Positions 22,132-31,914 of a stretch of DNA of 34,441 bases are shown piece after piece (positions within the stretch are counted from its first letter, which is position 1; each line of letters begins with the position of its first letter). The position numbers and the translations under genes were made by a program. Source of the stretch: Burkholderiales bacterium RIFCSPHIGHO2_12_FULL_63_20 (GTDB lineage Bacteria; Pseudomonadota; Gammaproteobacteria; Burkholderiales; Burkholderiaceae_C); assembly GCA_001770775.1 (NCBI GenBank), contig MESA01000007.1:1-34441 (forward strand), given 5' to 3'. A model generated the notes under the pieces. That model was not told the DNA's origin, ran no database searches, and worked only from the letters and a program-made list of their open reading frames with translations.

Positions 22132-25100
22132 GCGGCGTGCTCCTCATCGGCCAGCAAGGTGTCCAGCGCATCCAGCAGGGGCCATGCCGGCTGCATCACA
22201 TACGCACCACGCTCAGGGCCATCAATGCCACGCAGGAAGAGATACACCGCGCCCCCGAGGTGTTCGGTGGGCTCGTAAGCATCCCCCAGTCGCACACGCA
22301 ACAGGCGGTGCAAGGCCAGCAGGTAGATGGCGGACTGCACGTCGTAACGATGCTCGGCCATCGACCCCTCCAGCCGTTCGTGGGTGTAAGCCGCGCCTTG
22401 GTCCCCCAGGTAGTTGGACTTGTAATCCAGCACCCAATAGCGGCCTTCGTGTTCGAACACCAGGTCGGCAAAACCCATCAGCATGCCGTGCAGTTCGCGC
22501 TCAGGCAGAGCCGGTCGCTCCCGTCCGGCAAGCAGATGCATGCGGCACAAGGCATCCATGGTCTGCGCCTGCAACCGGCCTGCTGGCAACCAGAACTCCA
22601 TTTCGGGCAAGCGGCGCTGCAGCGATTGCAGGCTGGCGCCCACGCCCGGCAAAGGCAGGCTCACCACGGCTTGCAGCCACTGCGCTACCTCATCGGCCTG
22701 CGCCAGCCGCCCTGCCCGCTCGCACTGACGCTTCAGGCGTTCTGCCACATCTGGGCGGTTCACGGCGAAGCCCTCGGCGGCCAGCCACTCCAGCTGGTCA
22801 TGCAGAAAGTTACCGGCCACGGCCCCCTTGGTGAAGCGATGCCAGGCGGGCACATCGGCCGTGGTCTCCAACGTTGCTTCGTCCGTCGGCGGGATCACCG
22901 TGGCTGTCAGATCGCCACCAGGCGACGTGTCACTAACCGCGTCACCTGCCAAGACCTCCGCCATCGGCCATTCGTCATCAGCAGGTCGCGGCGCGGCCAG
23001 GGGGGCTGGCGACGCCACCACACTGCCCAAGGAACGCACCAGCGCCGAGAAGCTGGCAATGGTCCAGCGGCGGTCAAACCGCGCGGTGTAGACCGACGGG
23101 GCCTGCAAAGGCACCACTGCTTCGTCACGCCTCAAAGGGGTACGCTCAATGTGGGTCGGCAACGGCGCCAAGGCGATGTTGGCATCCCGCGCTGACAAAG
23201 CTTCCAGGCAGGCCATCAAGCCTTCTGGCTCGGTCGGGCTCGGCCCCGCCAGCAGATAGCCCGACGCACTGAGGTGGTTCGTGCATCTCTGGCTGCGCCC
23301 ATCGCTGACGGCGGGCAGGCCCACCCACAAGGCATGGCGGGCACGCGTCAGGGCCACATACAGCAGGCGCAGGTCTTCGCGCAGACGGTCGCGGTCGGCG
23401 GCCTCCTTTACCTCGGGATCGGACAGATCCAGCACCAGGCGGCGCTGCCCAGCCTCATCGAGCAGGTGCACAAACGCCGTGCGCGAAGGGTCCACCTTGC
23501 GGTGCGCCGCCGCAAAAGGCAGGCACACCACTGGGTACTCCAGCCCCTTGCTCTTGTGCACGGTCACCACCTTGACCAGGTCGGCATCGCTTTCCAGCCG
23601 CACGATCTGCTCTTCGCTGCCGCTGCGTCCCTCGTCGATCTGCATGCCCAGCCAGCGCACCAGCGCCTGCTCGCCGTCGAGTTGCGTGCTGGCGTTTTGC
23701 AGCAACTCGGCCAGATGCAGGTAGTTGGTCAGACGGCGCTCGCCGCCGGCCTCCGCCAGCCATCGGGCCGGCAAGTCAAGCCGGTGCAAGGTCTGGCGCA
23801 ACATGGTCAGCACACCCTGGTTCTGCCAGATGCCGTGCAGTTCGCGCAGGGTTTCGCTGCGCGCGTCAAAAGCCTCGTCGTGGCTGGCCAGATACGCCAG
23901 TTCGTCCAGGCTCAGGTCCACCATGCGCGTGGCCAGCGCGGCGCGCGCCAGCCGCACATCCAGCGGCGACGCCACAGCGCGCAGCCAGTGCAGCAGGTCG
24001 CGCGACTCCTCGCTGAGGAACACAGAGTCCTTGTCCGACAGGTACACCGAGGCCACCTTGCGGTGCCGCAGCTCACGGCGAATGGCTTCGGCCTCTTTGC
24101 CATCGCGCACCAGCACCGCCACGTCGGCCGGTCGCAAACGCTGGAACGGCTGGCCCTCTTGTGCAAAGCCCACAGCCGGGTCGTTCAACCAGGTCACGAT
24201 CTGCTCGGCGCAGCAGGCGGCATAAGGGCGCAGCGCCTGCTTGGCCGGACGCACCCCGTCCAGGGCATGGATCACCTGAATGGCAGGCACCGCGCCGCGG
24301 CCATCCACCAGCACCTCGGCACGGCCCTTGGCCTGCACGGGCACAAACGGCAGCACGCTCTCGGTTTGCCCCGGCTCACCGAACAGGAAAGCCCCCGGCC
24401 CGTCACGCTCTTCAGCTTGCTGGAACCACGCGTTCACCGCGCCCACCAGCGCCTGGGTCGAGCGGTAATTGGTGTCCAGCACATAGTGCCGTCCGGCCGT
24501 GGCCCGACGTGCCGCCATGTAGCTGTGAATGTCGGCACCCCGAAAGCCATAAATCGACTGCTTCGGGTCCCCGATCAGCAGCAGCGCGCTGTGCCGGTCG
24601 TGGTCGGCCGTGCGGTAGATCTGATCGAAGATGCGGTACTGCAGCGGAGAGGTGTCCTGAAACTCGTCGAGCATGGCCACCGGATACTGGGCCAGCACGC
24701 GCTGACGCAGGGTCTCACCATGCGGGCCTGAAAGGGCTGCATCCAGGCGGTGCAGCATGTCGGCAAAGCCAAAGGTGCCCGCCTGCCGCTTCAGATGCGC
24801 CAGCCGCTGCCCCACGCGTGCGGCCCCATGCAGCCGGACGGGTGTGCGCACATCGGGCAGATGCCGCAGATCGTCCAGCAATTGCGCAAAAGCTGCAAAG
24901 TCCTCAGGCAGCTCGATGCCGGGAGCCGACGCCTTGCGCGCCTCCAGCAGACCCTCCGGACTCAGGCGATGGCAAGCGGCCGGGGTCAAACCATGTGCAT
25001 CCAGATCAGGGGCGTCCGCCCACGCCGCCAGATTGGCAAGCCACTTCTGGTAATTGGCAGGTTTGAGCGATGCGCGATTCCAGTCACACACTGCCGGCGC

Positions 25101-25862
25101 CGTCTGCCCATCCAACCAGTCCCGCATGGCCTGCGCGCGTTGCGCCCATCCAGCCTTGAGCGCCTCCAGTCGCTGGCGACGTTGTTGCAGGCTCTCGCGC
25201 AGGCAATCGGCCAAGCTGCCCTGCCCCGCGCCCTCGGGCAAATCCTGCTCATGCAAGCGCCCCACATCGCGTGTCAAGGCCTGCACATCCGCCCACACTT
25301 TCAGCACTTCGGCCAGCTCATCGCCGCTCAAGCTGTAGCAATGCTGGCGCCAGTAGTCCTGCGCTGCCTCGGTCAACAGGGCTTCGGCATCTGGCTCCAA
25401 CGCTTCGTCGAACAGGCAACCGCTGTCGAACGCATGCTCACGCAGCATCCGCTGGCACCACGCGTCGATCGTGTGCACCGAGGCCTCGTCCATGCCCTCG
25501 GCCGCCATCGACAAGCGCCACGCGGCCTGGCTGCGCGTCGCCTCGTCGGGATACGCCGCCAGCAAGTCCCTCAACATCGGGTCGACCTGGTCTGCGGGCA
25601 CTTCGCCGCGGAAACAACGCGACGCTTCGACCAGACGCGAGCGAATGCGGTCCGACAGCTCTCGGGTGGCCGCGCGGGTGAAGGTCATCACCAGGATGTC
25701 AGCGGGCAACAGCGGCCGCATGAAGCCTTCTTCGCCCCCATGCCCCAAGACCAGACGCAGGTAGAGCGCCGCAATCGTCCAGGTCTTGCCGGTGCCCGCG
25801 CTGGCCTCGATCAGCCGGCTGCCCCACAGCGGAAAACTCAATGCGTTCAGAGGCTGGCTCAT
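22128..25862 (-). CDS. recB: RecBCD exonuclease V, subunit beta (3'-5' helicase and nuclease)
   Basis: 1244 aa. Walker A ASAGTGKT (20-27), motif II LDEFQDTSP, motif III LLIGDPKQSIYGFRGADIHSY, motif V VHKSKGLEYPVV and motif VI LLYVALTRARHALW are all present. The C-terminal RecB nuclease has GMLMGFADLVFEH and the active-site LDYKSN with D1146 and K1148. It is the motor and the only nuclease of RecBCD. It overlaps both neighbours by 4 nt (recC at 25859-25862, recD at 22128-22131), a tight operon that fixes stoichiometry. No frameshift or truncation is seen. Confidence 0.96.
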   Translation of the reverse strand: MSQPLNALSFPLWGSRLIEASAGTGKTWTIAALYLRLVLGHGGEEGFMRPLLPADILVMTFTRAATRELSDRIRSRLVEASRCFRGEVPADQVDPMLRDLLAAYPDEATRSQAAWRLSMAAEGMDEASVHTIDAWCQRMLREHAFDSGCLFDEALEPDAEALLTEAAQDYWRQHCYSLSGDELAEVLKVWADVQALTRDVGRLHEQDLPEGAGQGSLADCLRESLQQRRQRLEALKAGWAQRAQAMRDWLDGQTAPAVCDWNRASLKPANYQKWLANLAAWADAPDLDAHGLTPAACHRLSPEGLLEARKASAPGIELPEDFAAFAQLLDDLRHLPDVRTPVRLHGAARVGQRLAHLKRQAGTFGFADMLHRLDAALSGPHGETLRQRVLAQYPVAMLDEFQDTSPLQYRIFDQIYRTADHDRHSALLLIGDPKQSIYGFRGADIHSYMAARRATAGRHYVLDTNYRSTQALVGAVNAWFQQAEERDGPGAFLFGEPGQTESVLPFVPVQAKGRAEVLVDGRGAVPAIQVIHALDGVRPAKQALRPYAACCAEQIVTWLNDPAVGFAQEGQPFQRLRPADVAVLVRDGKEAEAIRRELRHRKVASVYLSDKDSVFLSEESRDLLHWLRAVASPLDVRLARAALATRMVDLSLDELAYLASHDEAFDARSETLRELHGIWQNQGVLTMLRQTLHRLDLPARWLAEAGGERRLTNYLHLAELLQNASTQLDGEQALVRWLGMQIDEGRSGSEEQIVRLESDADLVKVVTVHKSKGLEYPVVCLPFAAAHRKVDPSRTAFVHLLDEAGQRRLVLDLSDPEVKEAADRDRLREDLRLLYVALTRARHALWVGLPAVSDGRSQRCTNHLSASGYLLAGPSPTEPEGLMACLEALSARDANIALAPLPTHIERTPLRRDEAVVPLQAPSVYTARFDRRWTIASFSALVRSLGSVVASPAPLAAPRPADDEWPMAEVLAGDAVSDTSPGGDLTATVIPPTDEATLETTADVPAWHRFTKGAVAGNFLHDQLEWLAAEGFAVNRPDVAERLKRQCERAGRLAQADEVAQWLQAVVSLPLPGVGASLQSLQRRLPEMEFWLPAGRLQAQTMDALCRMHLLAGRERPALPERELHGMLMGFADLVFEHEGRYWVLDYKSNYLGDQGAAYTHERLEGSMAEHRYDVQSAIYLLALHRLLRVRLGDAYEPTEHLGGAVYLFLRGIDGPERGAYVMQPAWPLLDALDTLLADEEHAA

Positions 25863-28800
25863 GCAGCACGCTCCCCAGGGTTGGACTCAGACGCGTTCGA
25901 TCCCGTGTCAGCCATCGGTGCTTCGTGCAGACTCACCGTGACGTGGGTCGCGGCCCAGGCGACGACCCGTCCCCACACTTCCTGCGCCAGCGTGTCGAAC
26001 CGCCCATCGGCCATCAGCGCATCAAAATCCGGGTAAAGGCGCGACCAACACGGATCTTCGCTCTCCGCGCTGCGCATGAAGCCGCCTTCGTACACCGCCT
26101 CGGGCTCCTCCGCCTCGGTCACCTTGGCCAGCGCCGTGCGCATCGGCAGCGGCACCGGCGCATCCAGCCCGTCGCGCCACACCTTCAGCAAAGCACGCAG
26201 GTCGTCCTGGGCGGCAGCGGGGTCCATGGCCTGGCACAACAGCGTCGCGTCACTGCCCACCAACACGCCTTGCACCGTCACGCCGCCACACGCAGCCACC
26301 AGGCTGCGCACCCAGGCCAGCCTCAGCTTGTCCAAGCGCGGCTGCGGGGGCTCCTTCTTGTTGCCTTTGCCCTTGGCCAGCTTGCCTGCCGACAGCTCCA
26401 GCCAGGTTGGCACGGCGTCCGCGTCATCGCTCAAGCGCAGGTGATCCAACCAGTCCTGCAGCACCACGCCGTCTTGCTCGATCCGCACTGGTTGACGCGC
26501 CGCAGGATGCGGATGGCGCGCAACCTCCCGCTGCCACGCGGCCAACATGGGCAACAAGGTACCCTCCAGCTCTTGCTGGGTCCAGGTGCCCAGCGCCCCC
26601 ATCGGCAGTCGCCCCGAGCGACGCAAACGCTCCATGCGCGCGCTCACCTGCCCCCGCAAGGCCGCCAGCTGCGCTGGCTCATCCGTCACGGCCTCTTGCG
26701 ATGCCAACCACGCATCCAGGTCGGCCAGCACCTCGTCCATCAGGGTCGACACCAGTTGATGCTCTTCCAAGGCATCCAGCCCGAAGGACTCTTCGTCTTC
26801 GGGCTCGGCATCCATGTCATGGAACACCACATTCAGGCGCTGCCGAAAGAACACCTGCGCCGGGTTGCGCAAGAACTGCGCCAATTGCGCCATCGTCAAA
26901 GGCACGTTCGGATCAGGCTCGAACGGTGGCATGGGCGGAATGGACGGCACATGGTCAGGCACGTTGCCATCAACATCGGCATCGGCATCGGCATCGGCCT
27001 GGACGTCAGTGTGCGCCGCATGCCACTCCCGCGCATGGGTGAACAGCGTCGTGCCTTGCTCGAAGTAACGGCGGCTGAACGGCTGCAAGGGATGCTCGGT
27101 GGTACGGGGTCCCAGCACATCTCCCGCCCACCCGGCCGCAAGATAGTCCCGCAACTGCGACACCAGTACCGAAGAGGGCTGCTCAGTGTTGTCACGCACG
27201 CTGCGCCCCGTCCAGCTCACGTAGAACTGCCTGCGCGCCGACAGCACCGCTTCCAGCATCAACTGCCGGTCGTCGTCGCGACGTGAGCGGTCGCCTGCGC
27301 GGTTCGTCCCGGGCTGCAGCATCAGGTCAAAGTCGGTGCGCATGGCGCGGCGCGGATAGTCGCCATCGTTCATGCCCAGCAGACACACCACCTCAAACGG
27401 AATGGCCCGCATCGGCATCAAGGTACAGAAGGTGACCCCGCCCGCCTTGAAGCGCTTGTTCACGGTGGGCTCATTGAGTGCCGACAACCAGGCCTCACGC
27501 GCCACGTGCAGGTTCACCGGCGCGTCAAACGCTGCCTGCGCGCAGGCCTCCAGCCAAGCATGCAGTGCATCGTCCAGGGCCGACAGCATCAAACGGTCGT
27601 TGTCATCCTGAGCCGCTGCCATGTCGGCCATCAAAGCGCGGCCAGTTTCGGCCCAGCCGGTGGGCGTGGCAGGCTCACTCAACACCTCGCGCCAGTGCGA
27701 CAGGCGCGACAGCAAACTGGCCAGCGCCCCGGCCAGTTCAGCCTCCAGCCCGCCTACCTCGGGGTACGCCTCAATGCCGTCAAACACGCCCTCCCCGGCA
27801 GCGTAGCCCAACAGCATGCGGCGCAAGCCAAACCATCCGGTATTCTGATCTCCGCACGCCGACAGCCCGAGGTTATCGCGATGGGCCTCGTCCAGCCCCC
27901 AGCGAATCCCCGCCCCGGCCATCCACTGTGTCAGCCGGGGCAAGGCATCGGCAGGGATCCCAAAACGCGCCGCCACCGCCGGCACATCCAGCAGATCCCG
28001 CAGCTCGCTGAAACGGCAGCGCTGCTGAGGCAGGCGCAATAGCCACTCCAGCGCCGCCACCAAGGGACTGCTCGCGCGAGCGCTGAGGTCGGCAATGTCA
28101 AACGGGATGTAGCGGGCATCGTGCCGCCCGTATTGTCCAAACACCGCCCGGATGGCCGGCGCCACCTGATCAATGTCTGGCACCATGACCACCACGTCAC
28201 GCGGCTGCACCGGAAACACCGACGATGCCGTGTCAGCAAACAGTTGCAGTAACTGATCGTGCAGCACCTCCACCTCGCGCATCATGCTGTGCGCAGCATG
28301 GAAAACGATCGAGCGGTCGCTGGCGGCCACGGCCCGCCTCGGGTGCTCACCCATGGGCGTCAGATCGCGGATGCGCTGCTGCACCTGACTGAGCAGCGGC
28401 GCATCGTCGTCCTCGCCCTCGTCAAACAGGTCCACGCGCGGGATGGCGAAGTTGGCCTGGGCCTGCTGCACGTCATCGAACTCGTCGAGCTGCCGCACGA
28501 AGTCGCGGCTTTGCCGCCCCCACGCGGCCAGCAAGGGGTGGGCATGCGCATGCATCTGGTCCAGCGACAAAGCCGACAGGTCCACATCCCCCCGCAAGGC
28601 ATGGCGGCGCCGCGCAATGCCGCGCAACAGCTCCCGCCCTTCCATGATGTCTGCCCAGTGGAAGCGGCAAGGGTTGGGAATGGCCATCAGCACCTGGCTG
28701 TGGGCACTCAAGGCCGCCAGAATCTGCAGCGTCGGCAAGGGCACGCTGGTCATGCCAAACACCACCACCCGACGCGCCACGGGGCTGACCGGCAGCACAC

Positions 28801-29470
28801 CCTGCTCCAGGGCGGACAGCACCCGCTGGTGCACGCGCGGCCGAATGCTCTCCAGATCAGACGGCGCCAAGGTGGCCAGCAAGGCGCGCCACAGCATGGG
28901 CTGCCAGCCCTGCTCGGTCGGCACCGGCTGCGTGGGCCGCCCCGGGGTCGGCAGCACATCCTGCCCCTCGGCCCAAGCTTCCAGCCAATCGGCCCGGTAG
29001 ACCTGATATTGGTCAAACAGGTCGGCCAATCGGCTGGCCAATTGATACAAACGATCCGGCTCGTCACCTTGCAGAAAACCGGCCACTGCCTCAAACCCGG
29101 GCGCGTGCATCCACTGCGGCAGCAAATGCATCAAGCGCCAGGTCAGCGGGGCCTTGTCGGTCGCGCACTGGCTGGGCACCTGGTCGCGCCCCAGCACCTG
29201 CCGGTAGGTGCGCCACATGAAACGCGCCGGCAGCTCCACCCGCATGGCTGCGCACACCCCGCCATCGCGGGCCAGCGTCATTTTCAGCCACTCGGCCATG
29301 CCGGCGCTCTGCACCAGGATGACCTCTTCTTCAAGGGGTGCCAATGGGCGTTGACGCAGCCACGCCAACACCGCCTCGGCCAAGGCCTCGGAGCGGTTAC
29401 CGTGCAGGGCCAACAGACCCGTCTGGATGTCAGTGCGCATGAGTGGGGTGCAGGATGAATTCACGCTCAT
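25859..29470 (-). CDS. recC: RecBCD exonuclease V, subunit gamma
   Basis: About 1203 aa from ATG 29470, chosen because AGGA lies 10 nt upstream; ATG 29491 would add seven residues and ATG 29440 would remove ten. GLLALHGNRSEALAEAVLAWL is the RecC N-terminal motif, followed by inactivated helicase-like domains (EVVCLLGMNDGDYPRR; VFHAAHSMMREVEVLHDQLL) and a C-terminal domain. RecC holds the complex together, splits the DNA strands and recognises Chi. The protein is longer than E. coli RecC (1122 aa); part of the excess is an Asp/Ala repeat insert (from CATCGG repeats at 26974-26997). First gene of recC-recB-recD. Confidence 0.93.
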   Translation of the reverse strand: MSVNSSCTPLMRTDIQTGLLALHGNRSEALAEAVLAWLRQRPLAPLEEEVILVQSAGMAEWLKMTLARDGGVCAAMRVELPARFMWRTYRQVLGRDQVPSQCATDKAPLTWRLMHLLPQWMHAPGFEAVAGFLQGDEPDRLYQLASRLADLFDQYQVYRADWLEAWAEGQDVLPTPGRPTQPVPTEQGWQPMLWRALLATLAPSDLESIRPRVHQRVLSALEQGVLPVSPVARRVVVFGMTSVPLPTLQILAALSAHSQVLMAIPNPCRFHWADIMEGRELLRGIARRRHALRGDVDLSALSLDQMHAHAHPLLAAWGRQSRDFVRQLDEFDDVQQAQANFAIPRVDLFDEGEDDDAPLLSQVQQRIRDLTPMGEHPRRAVAASDRSIVFHAAHSMMREVEVLHDQLLQLFADTASSVFPVQPRDVVVMVPDIDQVAPAIRAVFGQYGRHDARYIPFDIADLSARASSPLVAALEWLLRLPQQRCRFSELRDLLDVPAVAARFGIPADALPRLTQWMAGAGIRWGLDEAHRDNLGLSACGDQNTGWFGLRRMLLGYAAGEGVFDGIEAYPEVGGLEAELAGALASLLSRLSHWREVLSEPATPTGWAETGRALMADMAAAQDDNDRLMLSALDDALHAWLEACAQAAFDAPVNLHVAREAWLSALNEPTVNKRFKAGGVTFCTLMPMRAIPFEVVCLLGMNDGDYPRRAMRTDFDLMLQPGTNRAGDRSRRDDDRQLMLEAVLSARRQFYVSWTGRSVRDNTEQPSSVLVSQLRDYLAAGWAGDVLGPRTTEHPLQPFSRRYFEQGTTLFTHAREWHAAHTDVQADADADADVDGNVPDHVPSIPPMPPFEPDPNVPLTMAQLAQFLRNPAQVFFRQRLNVVFHDMDAEPEDEESFGLDALEEHQLVSTLMDEVLADLDAWLASQEAVTDEPAQLAALRGQVSARMERLRRSGRLPMGALGTWTQQELEGTLLPMLAAWQREVARHPHPAARQPVRIEQDGVVLQDWLDHLRLSDDADAVPTWLELSAGKLAKGKGNKKEPPQPRLDKLRLAWVRSLVAACGGVTVQGVLVGSDATLLCQAMDPAAAQDDLRALLKVWRDGLDAPVPLPMRTALAKVTEAEEPEAVYEGGFMRSAESEDPCWSRLYPDFDALMADGRFDTLAQEVWGRVVAWAATHVTVSLHEAPMADTGSNASESNPGERAA
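26974..26997 (-). repeat. Hexanucleotide tandem repeat inside recC
   Basis: Four perfect copies of CATCGG on the plus strand, read by recC as alternating Ala-Asp residues in an acidic surface-type linker (VQADADADADVDGN). Copy-number change would keep the frame. Confidence 0.8.
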
Positions 29471-29591
29471 CTTCCCCGATTCCTGGCTCATGGCGTGAGC
29501 CAGGATGGAACAAGCGCGATGGGCTGCTCATTGTCTCTGATGCACCACAGAGGTGCCGATCGTCACGCTCGTGTGGCGATCCCACAAAGCA

Positions 29592-29624
29592 AAACGCCGA
29601 CAAGTACCAGACTTGTCGGCGTTT
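29592..29624 (-). terminator. Strong intrinsic terminator downstream of tRNA-His
   Basis: AAACGCCGACAAGT (29592-29605) and ACTTGTCGGCGTTT (29611-29624) form a perfect 14-bp stem with a 5-nt loop. In the minus direction it is followed by TTTTGCTTTG. It separates ppiD/tRNA-His from the recCBD operon. Confidence 0.85.
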
Positions 29625-29634
29625 ACTTATGCGG

Positions 29635-29711
29635 TGGGGTGGCTAATGGGACTCGAACCCACGACAACCAGAATCACAATCTGGGACTCTACCAACTGAG
29701 CTATAGCCACC
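29635..29711 (-). tRNA. tRNA-His (GTG anticodon)
   Basis: A full cloverleaf: acceptor GTGGCTA/TAGCCAC, D-arm TAGCTCAGTTGGTAGAG, anticodon loop TTGTGAT, and T-arm GTGGGTTCGAGTCCCAT. The extra 5' G (29711) faces C73 (29638), the G-1:C73 pair unique to tRNA-His. CCA is encoded (29635-29637). It lies 39 bp after the ppiD stop, with its own promoter and a terminator below. Confidence 0.97.
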
Positions 29712-29726
29712 GCAGAACAGATTTAA

Positions 29727-29756
29727 AGTATAGCGCGATTTCGCACCTTTTTACAA
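29727..29756 (-). promoter_or_regulatory. Sigma-70 type promoter of tRNA-His
   Basis: On the minus strand TTGTAA (29751-29756) and TATACT (29727-29732) are 18 bp apart. The -35 overlaps the ppiD stop codon. Predicted initiation is about 8 nt before the tRNA 5' end. Confidence 0.7.
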
Positions 29757-31688
29757 GGCCGACGCAGATTTTTGCGCCGCTGCGGCCTTGTCCGCCACAC
29801 TCTTACCTTCGTTCAGGTACTCGACCTTGTACTCGCGCTTGAGGGCGCGGTAGTAGGCGTCGGCCTCGGCTCTCGCCCAGTAGCCGCTGAACTGCGCCTG
29901 CATTTCCTTCAGCTCTTCAGGCTTGACCTCCAAGGGCACCACCTTGTTGACCTTCAGCAGGGCGACACCTTCATCGCCCAGGCTCACCACGGTCCAGGCG
30001 GGCAGTTGCTTCTCAGGCACACGCAAGGCCGCATCGAGCACCGCAGCAGGCTGAGCAAACACCGTGCGGCGCGACATTTGCGTCGCAGCCGGCAACGCCG
30101 CCTTCTCGGGCGACTGCTTCCACAACGCCATCTTCTGCTCGGCGTCAGCACGCGCGGCCTTCAGGGCCTGAGCCGTCATCCAGCGCTCACGCACCAGGGC
30201 CTGGGCCTGGTCGAACGGCATCAAGGCGGCCGGGCGGTACTTCACAATGCGCGCGGACACCAGCTTGTTGGTACCCACTTCCACTGCTTCCGTGTTGTGT
30301 CCCTTGCCACGGTTGGCCGGGTCAAACAGCGTGTCCAGCAAGCGGCGGTTCGACAAAGCACCTTGGTCCTTGGTGCCAGGCTGACGCAAGACGCCATTGG
30401 CCGTCTGAATTTGCAGCTTCAGCTCGTCGGCGACCGGCTGCAAGCTGTCCGACTGCTCGTACACCATGTTGGTGAACTTCTCAGCCGCTTCGGCGTACTG
30501 GAGCTGAGCCAGCTGCTTGCGGGCATCGTCTTCGATCTCGGCACGCACGGACTCAAAAGGCTTGGTCTCGCCACCGCGAACGCCCGTCAACTGGATGATG
30601 TGGAAGCCAAACTCGCTCTCGACCAAACCGCTGAGCTGACCAGGCTTGAGCGCATAGGCTGCATCTTCAAACGACTTGACCATGTCGCCACGGCCAAAGA
30701 AGTCCAGGTCGCCGCCATTGGCACCTGAACCCGGGTCGTCGGAGTTCTTGCGGGCCAGCTCGGCAAACTGCGCGGAGTTCTTCTGCAATTGCGCCAGCAG
30801 CTGCTCGGCCTTGGCACGTGCCGCCTTCTTCTGCTCAGCCGAAGCACTGGCTTCGGCCTTGATCAGGATGTGGCTGGCACGACGCTCTTCCGGCGTCGAG
30901 TAACGCTGGATGTTTTCCTTGTAGGAACGACGCAACTCGTCTTCTGACACCGATACGCGAGCCTTCAAGGTGTCGAGGTCCAGCACCAGGTACTGCACGT
31001 CAGCTTGCTCGGGCGTGGTCAGCCAGGCGGCGTTGGCCGGATCCTTGTAGAACGCTTGCAGCTGTTCAGCGGTCGGGTTCAGTTGAGCCATGTAGGCCTT
31101 GGGCTCGAACTTCATCCACTGAACGTCACGCACCTGGAACAACGCATCCACCGCGGCGCGCGTGGACAGTTGCGCACCATGGCTGGACACCTGCACGGCC
31201 CCCAGAACCTGCGACACCGTCAACTCCTGGCGCAGCATGGTTTCGAGTTGCAGCGGCGACATGCCACGGGCTTCAAGCAAGGCCTTATTGACCGAGCCAT
31301 CCGGGTTGCGCAAGGCGGCAAATTGCGGATCGTTCGCAAAGATGCGCATGATGCGGCCGACTGGCACGGTCAGGTGCTGGTCGTTCGCCGCCATCAGCAG
31401 CACGTACTCGCGAACCAAGGCGTCGAGCGACTGCTGCTTCACCGAAGGTTGGTCAAACAGGCTGAGGTCGAGATCCGGGCGCTGGGAACGCTGACGTTCC
31501 ACAAAATTGCGGTGCGCGTTGTCCCATTCCTGTTGGGACACCTTTTGCTTGCCCACCTTCGCCACGGTGCCAGCACCGTCGGTGAACTGCGAATACCCTT
31601 CCATACCGACCAGAACGAAGGAAGGCAGGATCAACAGAACCAGAATCAGCTGGAGGATGCGGGTGTTTCTGCGAACGAATTCAAACAT
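29751..31688 (-). CDS. ppiD: Periplasmic peptidyl-prolyl isomerase, PpiD/SurA-type
   Basis: 645 aa. A single N-terminal transmembrane anchor (about 11-31, ILQLILVLLILPSFVLVGMEG) follows FVRRNTR, so the protein is inner-membrane bound with a periplasmic body. A SurA-N-like chaperone domain spans about 35-220. The parvulin domain at about 265-365 contains RRASHILIKAEA, FAELARKNSDDPGSG and NGGDLDFFGRGDMV. A long C-terminal chaperone part follows. The layout matches PpiD, which assists periplasmic and outer-membrane protein folding at the Sec translocon. A TTGACA hexamer at 31743-31748 may be its -35, but no good -10 follows. An inverted repeat (31696-31714) lies in the leader. Confidence 0.93.
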   Translation of the reverse strand: MFEFVRRNTRILQLILVLLILPSFVLVGMEGYSQFTDGAGTVAKVGKQKVSQQEWDNAHRNFVERQRSQRPDLDLSLFDQPSVKQQSLDALVREYVLLMAANDQHLTVPVGRIMRIFANDPQFAALRNPDGSVNKALLEARGMSPLQLETMLRQELTVSQVLGAVQVSSHGAQLSTRAAVDALFQVRDVQWMKFEPKAYMAQLNPTAEQLQAFYKDPANAAWLTTPEQADVQYLVLDLDTLKARVSVSEDELRRSYKENIQRYSTPEERRASHILIKAEASASAEQKKAARAKAEQLLAQLQKNSAQFAELARKNSDDPGSGANGGDLDFFGRGDMVKSFEDAAYALKPGQLSGLVESEFGFHIIQLTGVRGGETKPFESVRAEIEDDARKQLAQLQYAEAAEKFTNMVYEQSDSLQPVADELKLQIQTANGVLRQPGTKDQGALSNRRLLDTLFDPANRGKGHNTEAVEVGTNKLVSARIVKYRPAALMPFDQAQALVRERWMTAQALKAARADAEQKMALWKQSPEKAALPAATQMSRRTVFAQPAAVLDAALRVPEKQLPAWTVVSLGDEGVALLKVNKVVPLEVKPEELKEMQAQFSGYWARAEADAYYRALKREYKVEYLNEGKSVADKAAAAQKSASAL

Positions 31689-31770
31689 GGCTGTTGGCCA
31701 GTTGGAGACTGGCCTGCTGTAGCTTGGGAATCGGTGTCACGCTGTCAACAAGCGTGACCCAGATAACACA

Positions 31771-31792
31771 AAGGCGAACCTGGGTTCGCCTT
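31771..31792 (-). terminator. Probable terminator downstream of tRNA-Val
   Basis: AAGGCGAACC and GGTTCGCCTT are exact complements around a central TG, giving an 8-9 bp stem with a small loop. TGTGTTATC follows in the minus direction. It separates the HU/tRNA-Val unit from ppiD. Confidence 0.65.
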
Positions 31793-31811
31793 GCAGGAGT
31801 GGCCATCGGGA

Positions 31812-31887
31812 TGGTGGGTGCTGAGGGGCTCGAACCCCCGACCTACGCCTTGTAAGGGCGCCGCTCTACCAACTGAGCTAAGCACCC
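31812..31887 (-). tRNA. tRNA-Val (TAC anticodon)
   Basis: 76 nt. Acceptor GGGTGCT/AGCACCC, D-arm TAGCTCAGTTGGTAGAG, anticodon loop CTTACAA (TAC), T-arm GGGGGTTCGAGCCCCT, A73, and an encoded CCA (31812-31814). It lies 27 bp after the HU stop codon and probably comes from the same transcript. Confidence 0.97.
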
Positions 31888-31914
31888 GATCGCACTCAAG
31901 CCAGCTATCTTACA

